A stretch of 13,067 nt of DNA from PALSA-1355 sp041499515 (GTDB lineage: Bacteria; Planctomycetota; Planctomycetia; Pirellulales; PALSA-1355), in contig JBGQKM010000173.1 of the NCBI GenBank assembly GCA_041499515.1, forward strand, positions 1 through 13,067, read 5' to 3'. The position numbers and the translations under genes were made by a program. This document shows positions 1 through 6,044 of this stretch, one piece after another (positions within the stretch are counted from its first letter, which is position 1; each line of letters begins with the position of its first letter). The notes under the pieces are model-generated. The model was not told the origin of the DNA, did no database searches, and saw nothing but the letters and a program-made list of their open reading frames with translations.

Positions 1-195
1 ATCATGCTCCAGCGCGAGGCACACCTCTTGGGTCGTGAGCCGATGATCGGAGTTGGCGTCGATGATCCGCCGAATCCGCAACTCGGCCCGTTCTTGGCCC
101 GCCTGTTCCTGGCCCGCCTGTTCCTGGCCCGCCCGTTCTTGGCCCGCCCGTTCTTGGCCCAGTTGATGAGAACTCATGTGCCGGTTCTTGCGCAT
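1..195 (-). CDS. EF-hand domain protein, N-terminal part (runs off left edge)
   Basis: A minus-strand frame opens with ATG at 195-193, directly after an in-frame TGA at 201-199, and stays open to the window edge (65 codons, no stop). Residues 13-37 are a pentapeptide repeat of the AGQE(R/Q) type, polar and probably helical. Residues 46-57 read DANSDHRLTTQE, which fits a canonical EF-hand loop: acidic or amide ligands at positions 1, 3 and 5, a hydrophobic residue at 8 and Glu at 12, although position 6 is His rather than Gly. A GGAAAG stretch lies about 10 bases before the ATG. No signal peptide is visible. EF-hand proteins are common in planctomycetes. Calcium binding is inferred, and what the missing C-terminal part does cannot be told. 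Two alternative frames across the same DNA are low-complexity and have no recognisable motif. Confidence 0.6.
   Translation of the reverse strand, partial: MRKNRHMSSHQLGQERAGQERAGQEQAGQEQAGQERAELRIRRIIDANSDHRLTTQEVCLALEHD
86..161. repeat. 15-bp tandem repeat inside the EF-hand gene
   Basis: The unit TTCTTGGCCCGCCCG is repeated with period 15, about 4.7 copies plus a flank, with a few single-base variants (TTCTTGG versus TTCCTGG). Because the period is a multiple of three, the reading frame is kept and the minus strand encodes the AGQE(R/Q) pentapeptide array. Confidence 0.85.
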
Positions 196-277
196 GTTTC
201 AAAGTCTTTCCGCGGCTGTTGCCGATTAAGCAGTCTTATCGCTTTGCCAGGTTGAACGTGCAACTGCCTGCGCGACA

Positions 278-301
278 GGAGTGACAACTAGCTGTCACTC
301 C
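278..301. other. Perfect inverted repeat in the gap 196-409
   Basis: GGAGTGACA at 278-286 and TGTCACTCC at 293-301 are perfect 9-base inverted arms around a 6-base loop. The repeat lies between the end of the HTTM gene (410) and the start of the EF-hand gene (195), both minus strand. It could be a transcription end for the HTTM unit or an operator for the EF-hand gene. No T-run follows on either strand, so a classical intrinsic terminator is not supported. A second, weaker hairpin (GGCATG 368-373 / CATGCC 382-387) sits closer to the HTTM stop codon. Nothing else was seen in this gap. Confidence 0.5.
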
Positions 302-409
302 CCGAATGACCTAGGAGGTCGCCCAGCGCGGCGGGTTTGTACAGGCCAAGGGAGTGCCCGAGCGATGGGCATGCTTTTGAACATGCCGGGCGATTGCCGC
401 GCCCGCGAC

Positions 410-1420
410 TTAGCGAGGCGAGCCGGTGGAGCGCGGCGCCGAGCGCAGGGCTTTCATGTTTCCGCCCTGGGGCATGGCCGAGCGAGCGCCCCTGCCCTGC
501 CCCGGCCACCAGGCTCGCACCAACTGCGGACTGACGAAGGCGAAGTTGCCGATGAGCATCACCAGGCCGAAGGTGATCATCCCCAGACAGATCGCGATCC
601 CCATGTGCAGCGGAATGGCCAAGAGCAGCACGATCGGTCGCGTAAGCCGTGGCCAGACCAGGGCCGAATAGGTGATTTCCCAAAAGATGGTCACGTGCGT
701 CATGACATTGATCAGCCGCGGCCATTCGGCCATCCAAGTCATGTCCAACGACTGGTATTCCATATTGCCAAATGCCATCCACAGCGCCGTGCCGTCCCAC
801 CAGGCGGGCCCGGTCAGCTTCGCGGTGCCGGCGAACAGATAGATGATGCACATGTGGACTTGAATCAAGCGGATCGCCAGGTTCGCCGTCCAACTCGGTC
901 GCACGGCCAGCGGCCCGCCGGCCCGCCGGCCCGCGAGCCAGCGGTCCAACGAAAAAGCGTCTCCGCACGGCCCGACGGCCAGATACATGGCCAGCATGAC
1001 GTTGATTTGGTCCAGACCGAACAGCGCGCCCGGCGCGCGCCCCACGTAGGCCAACGTTGCCACCAGAGCCAGCACCGCGGAGACGCGACTGAACAAACCG
1101 ACCGTTAGCATTGTAAAGACGACAAGCGCCGCGATGTGCGCGGTCCACAACGCCACCGGACTCTCCGGCAGCCACCAAAGATAACTCCACGAATACGTCC
1201 CCTGTTGCAACGCGCCCACCGCTTCGCGCGGCAGCCAGCCGTGGGGGCCGAAAAACGCGGCCAGATCCAGGCTCCATACCAGGTGCGTGTACAACAACAT
1301 CGCGCCGGCAAAAATGCGCGTCGCTCCGAGCGTGGCCGGGTCGACAGGCGTGAACCAAAAACGGTTCCAGCCCGAGCTGATCTCGCCGGCCCATGCTCGC
1401 AGAGAACTGACCATGCGCAT
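410..1420 (-). CDS. HTTM domain (horizontally transferred transmembrane) protein
   Basis: A 336-residue polytopic membrane protein of the HTTM family, which is related to the membrane part of vitamin K-dependent gamma-carboxylase. Hydrophobic segments lie around residues 31-52, 88-106, 112-126, 139-150, 183-199, 236-256 and 262-293. Family-like motifs include GRAPGALFGLDQIN (127-140) and YLFAGTAKLTGPAWWDG (194-210). By family comparison, Lys201 in AGTAKL matches the lysine proposed as the active-site base in the animal carboxylase; this is alignment by eye. The C-terminal tail (305-336) is basic and polar. ATG at 1420 was chosen because it overlaps the upstream stop codon (TGATG), a typical coupled start; an in-frame TTG lies one codon earlier. 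Bacterial HTTM proteins are mostly uncharacterised, so carboxylation of a substrate is not claimed. Confidence 0.85.
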   Translation of the reverse strand: MRMVSSLRAWAGEISSGWNRFWFTPVDPATLGATRIFAGAMLLYTHLVWSLDLAAFFGPHGWLPREAVGALQQGTYSWSYLWWLPESPVALWTAHIAALVVFTMLTVGLFSRVSAVLALVATLAYVGRAPGALFGLDQINVMLAMYLAVGPCGDAFSLDRWLAGRRAGGPLAVRPSWTANLAIRLIQVHMCIIYLFAGTAKLTGPAWWDGTALWMAFGNMEYQSLDMTWMAEWPRLINVMTHVTIFWEITYSALVWPRLTRPIVLLLAIPLHMGIAICLGMITFGLVMLIGNFAFVSPQLVRAWWPGQGRGARSAMPQGGNMKALRSAPRSTGSPR

Positions 1421-1995
1421 CAAGGCTCGTCTCGCTTGTAAGTGACCAGTGGGTGTTCTTCGTACAAGGACTTATCGGAGAGTCGCAAGCCCTGGCGAAC
1501 TTCGCTCATCCGCGGAACGAAGTGCCGCCGCAAATAGAGGCTCACCTCCTTGGCGTGATAGCGATCGGCCAGGTGCTGCGCGTAAGCTCGTTCATAGGCT
1601 TCGGCGCGGTCGCGCGGGCCGTCGGAGATCTCCAGTGTGTTGACGAACTCGCTGAGCATGAAATAGCGGTGATACAGCAGACGCGGCTGGTGCTGTTGTC
1701 GATCGGGAAAGACGCCCTCTTTCAACGAGCCGTCGTCCAGCGTGATCTCATAGCGCAGCAGGTGGCTGGGCCCCGGCTCGGGCGCGAAAAAGCGATAGCC
1801 GTTGGCCAGGCACAATCCCTCGACGTAGGGCTGAAGGACCCGCGCGAAATCGGCGGCGAGTTGCGAAGTTTGCGGAGGCATCGCCCAGGGGCCGACAAAC
1901 ACCGCGGTGACGTGAAACAGAATCAGCAGGCTGACCACCGCGCGCACGGCCGGCCGGGGCAGTGGCTGGCGGTCGGAAATGGCGGCGGTCGGCAT
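1420..1995 (-). CDS. Small membrane-anchored protein coupled to the HTTM gene
   Basis: A 191-residue protein with one hydrophobic segment (about residues 17-38), followed by a soluble domain that probably lies outside the cytoplasm. Its most distinctive stretch is NGYRFFAPEPGPSHLLRY (65-82). A membrane anchor followed by an F-A-P motif resembles small proteins that accompany HTTM genes in other bacteria (DUF5819-like), but this is an impression and not a search result. Its TGA overlaps the ATG of the HTTM gene by one base, so the two are almost certainly co-translated and may form a complex. ATG at 1995 was chosen; a GTG lies one codon upstream (1998) and neither has a strong Shine-Dalgarno sequence. 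Function unknown. Confidence 0.75.
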   Translation of the reverse strand: MPTAAISDRQPLPRPAVRAVVSLLILFHVTAVFVGPWAMPPQTSQLAADFARVLQPYVEGLCLANGYRFFAPEPGPSHLLRYEITLDDGSLKEGVFPDRQQHQPRLLYHRYFMLSEFVNTLEISDGPRDRAEAYERAYAQHLADRYHAKEVSLYLRRHFVPRMSEVRQGLRLSDKSLYEEHPLVTYKRDEP

Positions 1996-2191
1996 CACGG
2001 ATTGAATATCGGTCCTTGGGGCGTGCTGGGGAAAGGATTCCGGCCATTCATGGTACCAACCCTACGCCGCAAATAACGCGCAAACGCGACGTAATGCGTA
2101 ACCTTGCGCCCCCCTGCCCCGCCCGGCCCGATGCGGTCTGAAATCGCCTGCGATCGGGCTGATTCAAGGCGTGGAGAGACAATTCCACGAC

Positions 2192-2230
2192 AAAAAAAGC
2201 CTTCCCACCGGTCGGGCCGATGGGAAGGCT
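2192..2230 (-). terminator. Rho-independent terminator of the TIGR03000 gene
   Basis: On the minus strand a perfect 10-base stem, AGCCTTCCCA (2230-2221) paired with TGGGAAGGCT (2207-2198), encloses a 13-base GC-rich loop and runs straight into seven T residues (2198-2192). It lies about 35 bases past the stop codon at 2266. The rest of the gap, 1999-2190, shows no gene and no clear promoter for the HTTM unit. Confidence 0.92.
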
Positions 2231-2265
2231 GGGAACGTCATCACAAGTGGGCCAAGTCGTGCGGG

Positions 2266-3261
2266 CTACCGCGCGCTTCGGCTGGCAATCTGGTCGGCGG
2301 CCTGGCCGTCGAAGTCGATGCTGACTTCGCGCGATTCACCGGCCTTGAGCGAGACCGTTTCCTCGCGGACCTGCTGCTGACCGTCACGCTCGACGACCGC
2401 GCGAATCGCGTAAGTCGTCCATTGCGAACCGGCGGCCAACTTGGTCGTCGAGAACTCGCGCACCGAACCGGTGGCCTTCGTCTCGCGACCGGCCAGATAC
2501 AACCTGGCCTCGGCCGGCAGACGAACCACCAGCGTGGTGCGGGCGCCGTCGGCGGCCGTAACGCTTTGGTCAGCCTGCGTGAAATCGAGGTTGGCCGTTT
2601 GTCCGGCGGTCAACAGAACCGTCTTGGTTTCCGTCACGGTGTCGCCGTCGCGGAGGAACTCGACACGCACGCTGTAATTGTAGTGAGCGCCGGCTTGCAG
2701 GTCGCGCGAGATGTACTCACGCTCGACGCCGGTGCTGGTGGTCGGATGTTCGTTGACAAACACCTTGGCGTCTTCCGGAACCTTGACCGACAACACCGCG
2801 CTGGTGCGCAGCGGTCCATAGGTCGGATGATAAGCCGTCGGGGTCGCGCCGGCCGCCGGAGCAGCATCCGAAGGCCCGGGAGCATTGCCCGGAGGCGTGC
2901 TCGGAGCCGGACCTGGAGCCGGAGTCGCGGGAGCACCCGGCGTGATCACCTTGTAAGCGCCGCCGGTGGAACCGTATCCGCCGCTGGAACCCCAGCTTCC
3001 ACCGCTCGAGCCCCAACTACCGCCGCTGGAACCCCAACGGCCGCCGCTCGAGCCCCAGCTACCACCGCTGGAACCCCAACTGCCACCGCTCGAGCCCCAG
3101 CTACCACCGCTGGAACCCCAGCTGGCACCGCTGGAACCCCAGCTGCCGCCGCTGGAACCCCAGCAGCCATGATGATGACGCCAGCCTGCTTGGGCCTGCG
3201 AAGCGCCCAGCGCGCCGATGACCGCAACGACCGTCAAGGCCTTGAAAATTGTTCGCAACAT
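2266..3261 (-). CDS. Secreted protein with Gly/Trp-rich repeat and two TIGR03000 domains
   Basis: A 331-residue exported protein. Residues 1-25 are a clear signal peptide ending in AQA, followed by a short His-rich stretch. Nine copies of a WGSSGGS heptad cover residues 34-97, then comes a Pro/Ala-rich linker (108-145). Two TIGR03000-type beta domains follow at about 155-228 (LSVKVPEDAKVFVN...TSTG...LTAGQ) and 241-318 (LVVRLPAEARLYLAG...TGSVREF...LKAGES). TIGR03000 is an uncharacterised domain typical of planctomycetes, and two copies with a low-complexity spacer suggest a cell-surface or matrix protein; this is inference. ATG at 3261 was chosen over one 28 codons upstream because the signal peptide starts there and AAGGGGAG lies 9 bases before it. 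A strong terminator follows, so the gene is probably monocistronic. Confidence 0.9.
   Translation of the reverse strand: MLRTIFKALTVVAVIGALGASQAQAGWRHHHGCWGSSGGSWGSSGASWGSSGGSWGSSGGSWGSSGGSWGSSGGRWGSSGGSWGSSGGSWGSSGGYGSTGGAYKVITPGAPATPAPGPAPSTPPGNAPGPSDAAPAAGATPTAYHPTYGPLRTSAVLSVKVPEDAKVFVNEHPTTSTGVEREYISRDLQAGAHYNYSVRVEFLRDGDTVTETKTVLLTAGQTANLDFTQADQSVTAADGARTTLVVRLPAEARLYLAGRETKATGSVREFSTTKLAAGSQWTTYAIRAVVERDGQQQVREETVSLKAGESREVSIDFDGQAADQIASRSAR
2983..3168. repeat. 21-bp tandem repeat (nine units) with 42-bp higher-order period
   Basis: Nine units with an exact 21-base period start at 2983, 3004, 3025 and so on to 3151, encoding the WGSSGGS heptads on the minus strand. From the left, units 1, 3 and 5 contain CTGGAACCCCA and units 2, 4 and 6 contain CTCGAGCCCCA, which are synonymous. 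Units 7-9 all carry the CTGGAA form. The alternation shows that part of the array grew by duplicating a 42-base dimer. Confidence 0.9.
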
Positions 3262-3345
3262 GTGAATTGGCTCCCCTTGAATTACGTGCGTTAACCAGCC
3301 CGGCCCTACCCACTCGTTGGGTACAAAACGGCCCAAGCCTTCCAA

Positions 3346-3373
3346 AACATACCAAGACTAGCATGCAATACAA
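3346..3373 (-). promoter_or_regulatory. Possible promoter of the TIGR03000 gene
   Basis: On the minus strand TTGTAT (3373-3368) and TATGTT (3351-3346) are separated by 16 bases. They resemble sigma-70 -35 and -10 boxes, each with imperfect matches, about 85 bases before the chosen ATG. This is a weak, by-eye call. Confidence 0.25.
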
Positions 3374-3525
3374 GAAATCTGCACAGACTTTTTCGATTGC
3401 GTGACGTAAACCGCCTAGACAAAATGGGTTGTATCCGCAAGGATTCTAGCCCCCCAACCCCGATAACTACCGATTCGCGGTGGGGACTCGATACGGCAGG
3501 CGCGATCGGCAGCGCCGATTCCATC

Positions 3526-3555
3526 TCGGTCGAACTCGCCCCCGGCCCCTATAAT
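3526..3555 (+). promoter_or_regulatory. rodA: Promoter of the SEDS gene with perfect -10 box
   Basis: TATAAT at 3550-3555 is a perfect -10 match. A poor -35 candidate, TCGGTC (3526-3531), lies 18 bases upstream. Transcription would begin near 3562, leaving a leader of about 20 bases that contains just the AGGGAG Shine-Dalgarno sequence (3566-3571) before the ATG at 3582. Confidence 0.55.
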
Positions 3556-3581
3556 CGGACCCGCAAGGGAGAAACCGCCGA

Positions 3582-4712
3582 ATGCAGCGCTCGCGTTGGA
3601 TACGCCGAATGCCCTGGTCGATCGTGGCGCTGGCCACGATGCTCATGGCGCTGGGCTGGCTGGGAATCGCGCGGAGTGAGGAGCTCTCCGGCAGCTCGGG
3701 CCGATACCTGCATCGCCAATTGTTTTGGTCGGCGCTGTGCATTCTGGCGATGTTGCTGGCCAGCGTTCCGAGTTACCGGGTTCTGGCGCGCTGGAGCTAC
3801 GCGGCGTTTGTCGCCTCGCTGGTGCTGCTGGTCGCCGTGTACTGGTTCCCGGCCGTCAACGGAGCGCAACGTTGGATCCGCTTCGGTCCGGTCGGCTTGC
3901 AACCCTCGGAGTTCGCCAAGCTGGCTTTCGTGTTGGGACTGGCCCGCTATCTGATGTATCGCGACAGTTACCGGCGCGTGGCCGGATTGTTGGTTCCGCT
4001 GGCGCTGGTGATGGCGCCGCTGGTGCTGATCCTGAAAGAGCCCGACCTGGGGACGTCGTTGGTTTTTCTGCCGGTGCTCTTCACGATGCTCTTCGCGGCC
4101 GGCGCGCGGCGCCGTCACCTGGCATTGCTGGTGGTCGTGGCGGTGGCGGTGCTGCCCTTGGTGGCGTCCCAAATGAGCCGCGAGCAGAAGTCGCGCATCA
4201 CGGCGCTGGCCGAACAGACGCGGGCCGGCGAAAAACCGACCGACGACGGTTATCACTTGCACCAGGCCAAGCAAGTCTTGGCGCTGGGCGGTTGGACGGG
4301 CAGCTTTCTCGGCGGCGACGTGACGGCCGATCGCAGCGCCTACTACGTGCCCGAGCCGCATACCGACTCGATTGCCGTGGTACTGGGCGAACGCTTCGGC
4401 TTGTTGGGTTGGGCCGTGTTGTTGACGCTGTTTCTGCTTTTGGCCTGGCGCGGCCTGGTCGTGGCCCAGGCCACGCGCGAGCCGTTCGGGCGCTTGGCGG
4501 CCATCGGCATCGTGGCGCTCGTGGCCACGCAGGTGTTGATCAACGTCGGCATGCTCTTGGGCCTGTTGCCGATCACCGGACTGGCCCTGCCGCTGGTCAG
4601 CTACGGCGGATCGAGCCTGTTGGCCAATTGCATCGCGCTGGGCCTGTTGCTCAATATCGGCTTGCGGCCCGGGTATGAAGTGACCAACGAGCCGTTTCGC
4701 TTTGCCGCCTAG
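3582..4712 (+). CDS. rodA: SEDS-family peptidoglycan glycosyltransferase, RodA-like
   Basis: A 376-residue integral membrane protein with about ten hydrophobic segments. SEDS proteins polymerise glycan strands from lipid II in the inner membrane, working with a class B penicillin-binding protein. Family motifs are all present: NGAQRWI (93-99), QPSEFAKL (107-114), KEPDLGT (152-158), PEPHTDS (257-263) with the expected catalytic Asp262, and PITGLALPLVSYGGSS (330-345). GAQRW, QPSE and the length favour RodA (elongation) over FtsW (division), but the two are close and this is a judgement. AGGGAG lies 10 bases before the ATG. The gene stands alone: no mreB, mreC, mreD or PBP2 gene is beside it. 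It converges on the minus-strand methyltransferase gene, with only 27 bases between the stop codons and no clear terminator there. Confidence 0.93.
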   Translation: MQRSRWIRRMPWSIVALATMLMALGWLGIARSEELSGSSGRYLHRQLFWSALCILAMLLASVPSYRVLARWSYAAFVASLVLLVAVYWFPAVNGAQRWIRFGPVGLQPSEFAKLAFVLGLARYLMYRDSYRRVAGLLVPLALVMAPLVLILKEPDLGTSLVFLPVLFTMLFAAGARRRHLALLVVVAVAVLPLVASQMSREQKSRITALAEQTRAGEKPTDDGYHLHQAKQVLALGGWTGSFLGGDVTADRSAYYVPEPHTDSIAVVLGERFGLLGWAVLLTLFLLLAWRGLVVAQATREPFGRLAAIGIVALVATQVLINVGMLLGLLPITGLALPLVSYGGSSLLANCIALGLLLNIGLRPGYEVTNEPFRFAA

Positions 4713-4739
4713 CGCGACCGCGGACCGATGGTCAAACCG

Positions 4740-6044
4740 CTATTTCGCGGCTTGAATTTGCAGGTCGTCAAACGAGATTTCGCCCGTCGCGCCGCTCATG
4801 CCGATCCGCACGATCGCCTCGCGGGCTCTCGGCGGCACGCGCACCTTGTCGACGACTTTCTGCCAGGGAAACGAATCGCGCCACGGGCCGACCCAGGTGT
4901 AACCGGCCTGAGCCCGGTTCTCGTCGTAAAACGTGATCGCCACGACCGGCACCTGGTCGTCGCTGGCCCCCGGGCGCACGTTCTTGGCTTTCACCGACAC
5001 CGAGACGTTCAGTTCGCTCACTCTGCGGCCATCGACCGCGATGCCTTGCAGGGCCTGGGCGCCGCGACCCGGCTCGGTATTGGCGAAGGTCACGTAATGG
5101 CGTCCCTCCGGGGCGTCGTCGGCTTCGATCAGTTGCATCTGGCGTTGGTAGTGCCAGGCGAACGGAACGCTCCGATTCTGATCCTTACCTTTCGCGGCCG
5201 CTTCGGCCTGGGCCTTATCGGCAGTAGGTGGCCCGCCGTCGGCTTCCTGCCCCACGACCACCAGCTCCTCGAATCCGCCGTTGTTGATGGTGGGGTGTTC
5301 GGGATCGGGTTTGGCGACTCGGCCCGCTTCGGCCGTGCCGGTCATCGGCACGAACAGCGTCGGCAGCAGGGCCACCTTCGTCAGCTTGCCGTCTTGCTTC
5401 TGGAACAAATACAGCGTTTGCTGATAGCGGGGCCCCACCGGCACGATCATCCGCCCGCCTTCGCGAAGTTGCTCCACCAGTTTGGGCGGCACTTCTTCCG
5501 GCGAACAGGTGACAATGATCTTGTCGAACGGCGCGTGCTCGGGCCAGCCCTGATATCCGTCGCCGATCTTGGCCTGGACGTTGTCGTATTTTTTCAAGCG
5601 TTTGAGCGTGCGGGCCGCGCGTTCGCCCAACGGTTTGACGATCTCGATCGTGTAGACCTCTTTGACCAAGGGGCTCAGCACGGCCGCCTGATAGCCGCTG
5701 CCGGTGCCGATTTCCAAAACCTTGTCCGTCGGCTGCGGCAACAACTGCTCGGTCATGTAGGCCACGACAAACGGCGGCGAAATCGTCTGGCTGTGCCCAA
5801 TCGGCAGCGCCATGTCGTAATACGCGTTGGAACGCAACTTGCTTTCGACAAATTCATGCCGCGGCGTGTCGCGCATGGCTTGGATCACCCGCGGATCCTT
5901 GACCCCGGCCGCCACGATTTCGTCGTCGACCATGCGATTGCGATCGGTCGCAAAATCAACGGCCCACAGCGAACGTGCGCAAAGCAGACCGAAAACAATC
6001 GCACATGATGCGGACCGCGCCAGACGCAAATCAAGGTTGGTCAT
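4740..6044 (-). CDS. pcm: Exported protein-L-isoaspartate O-methyltransferase with C-terminal extension
   Basis: A 434-residue protein. The methyltransferase core (about 35-235) uses S-adenosylmethionine to methylate isoaspartyl residues and start their repair. It shows the family start (MVDDEIVAAGVKDPRVI, 38-54), PRHEFV (61-66), the SAM-binding motif VLEIGTGSGYQAAVL (109-123), the acidic YTIEIV (131-136) and GDGYQGW (161-167). Typical enzymes have about 210 residues. Here there is an N-terminal basic and hydrophobic leader (1-28, possible cleavage after SLWA) and about 190 extra C-terminal residues. The end of that extension (about 300-434) looks like a beta-sandwich of carbohydrate-binding type; that fold is inferred. 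GGAGAGGG lies 5 bases before the ATG, and the gene overlaps the upstream protease gene by 14 bases. Export is odd because SAM is made in the cytoplasm. Confidence 0.88.
   Translation of the reverse strand: MTNLDLRLARSASCAIVFGLLCARSLWAVDFATDRNRMVDDEIVAAGVKDPRVIQAMRDTPRHEFVESKLRSNAYYDMALPIGHSQTISPPFVVAYMTEQLLPQPTDKVLEIGTGSGYQAAVLSPLVKEVYTIEIVKPLGERAARTLKRLKKYDNVQAKIGDGYQGWPEHAPFDKIIVTCSPEEVPPKLVEQLREGGRMIVPVGPRYQQTLYLFQKQDGKLTKVALLPTLFVPMTGTAEAGRVAKPDPEHPTINNGGFEELVVVGQEADGGPPTADKAQAEAAAKGKDQNRSVPFAWHYQRQMQLIEADDAPEGRHYVTFANTEPGRGAQALQGIAVDGRRVSELNVSVSVKAKNVRPGASDDQVPVVAITFYDENRAQAGYTWVGPWRDSFPWQKVVDKVRVPPRAREAIVRIGMSGATGEISFDDLQIQAAK

Noticed and set aside
281..1394. Long open frames on both strands overlapping the HTTM gene
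   Set aside because: The products are rich in Arg, His, Gln and Pro with no motif. The HTTM frame has the expected membrane segments and family motifs.
2983..3168. Regular 21-bp repeat considered as a CRISPR array
   Set aside because: The units are contiguous without unique spacers, and the period keeps the reading frame of a secreted protein.
2104..3294. Long plus-strand open frame (396 codons) opposite the TIGR03000 gene
   Set aside because: It is antisense to a gene with signal peptide, two recognised domains, a good ribosome site and a terminator. Its product is Arg-rich with a Thr/Ala/Pro repeat produced by the 21-bp array.
3549..4678. Open frames on both strands overlapping the SEDS gene
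   Set aside because: They are out-of-frame shadows of a protein with all SEDS motifs.
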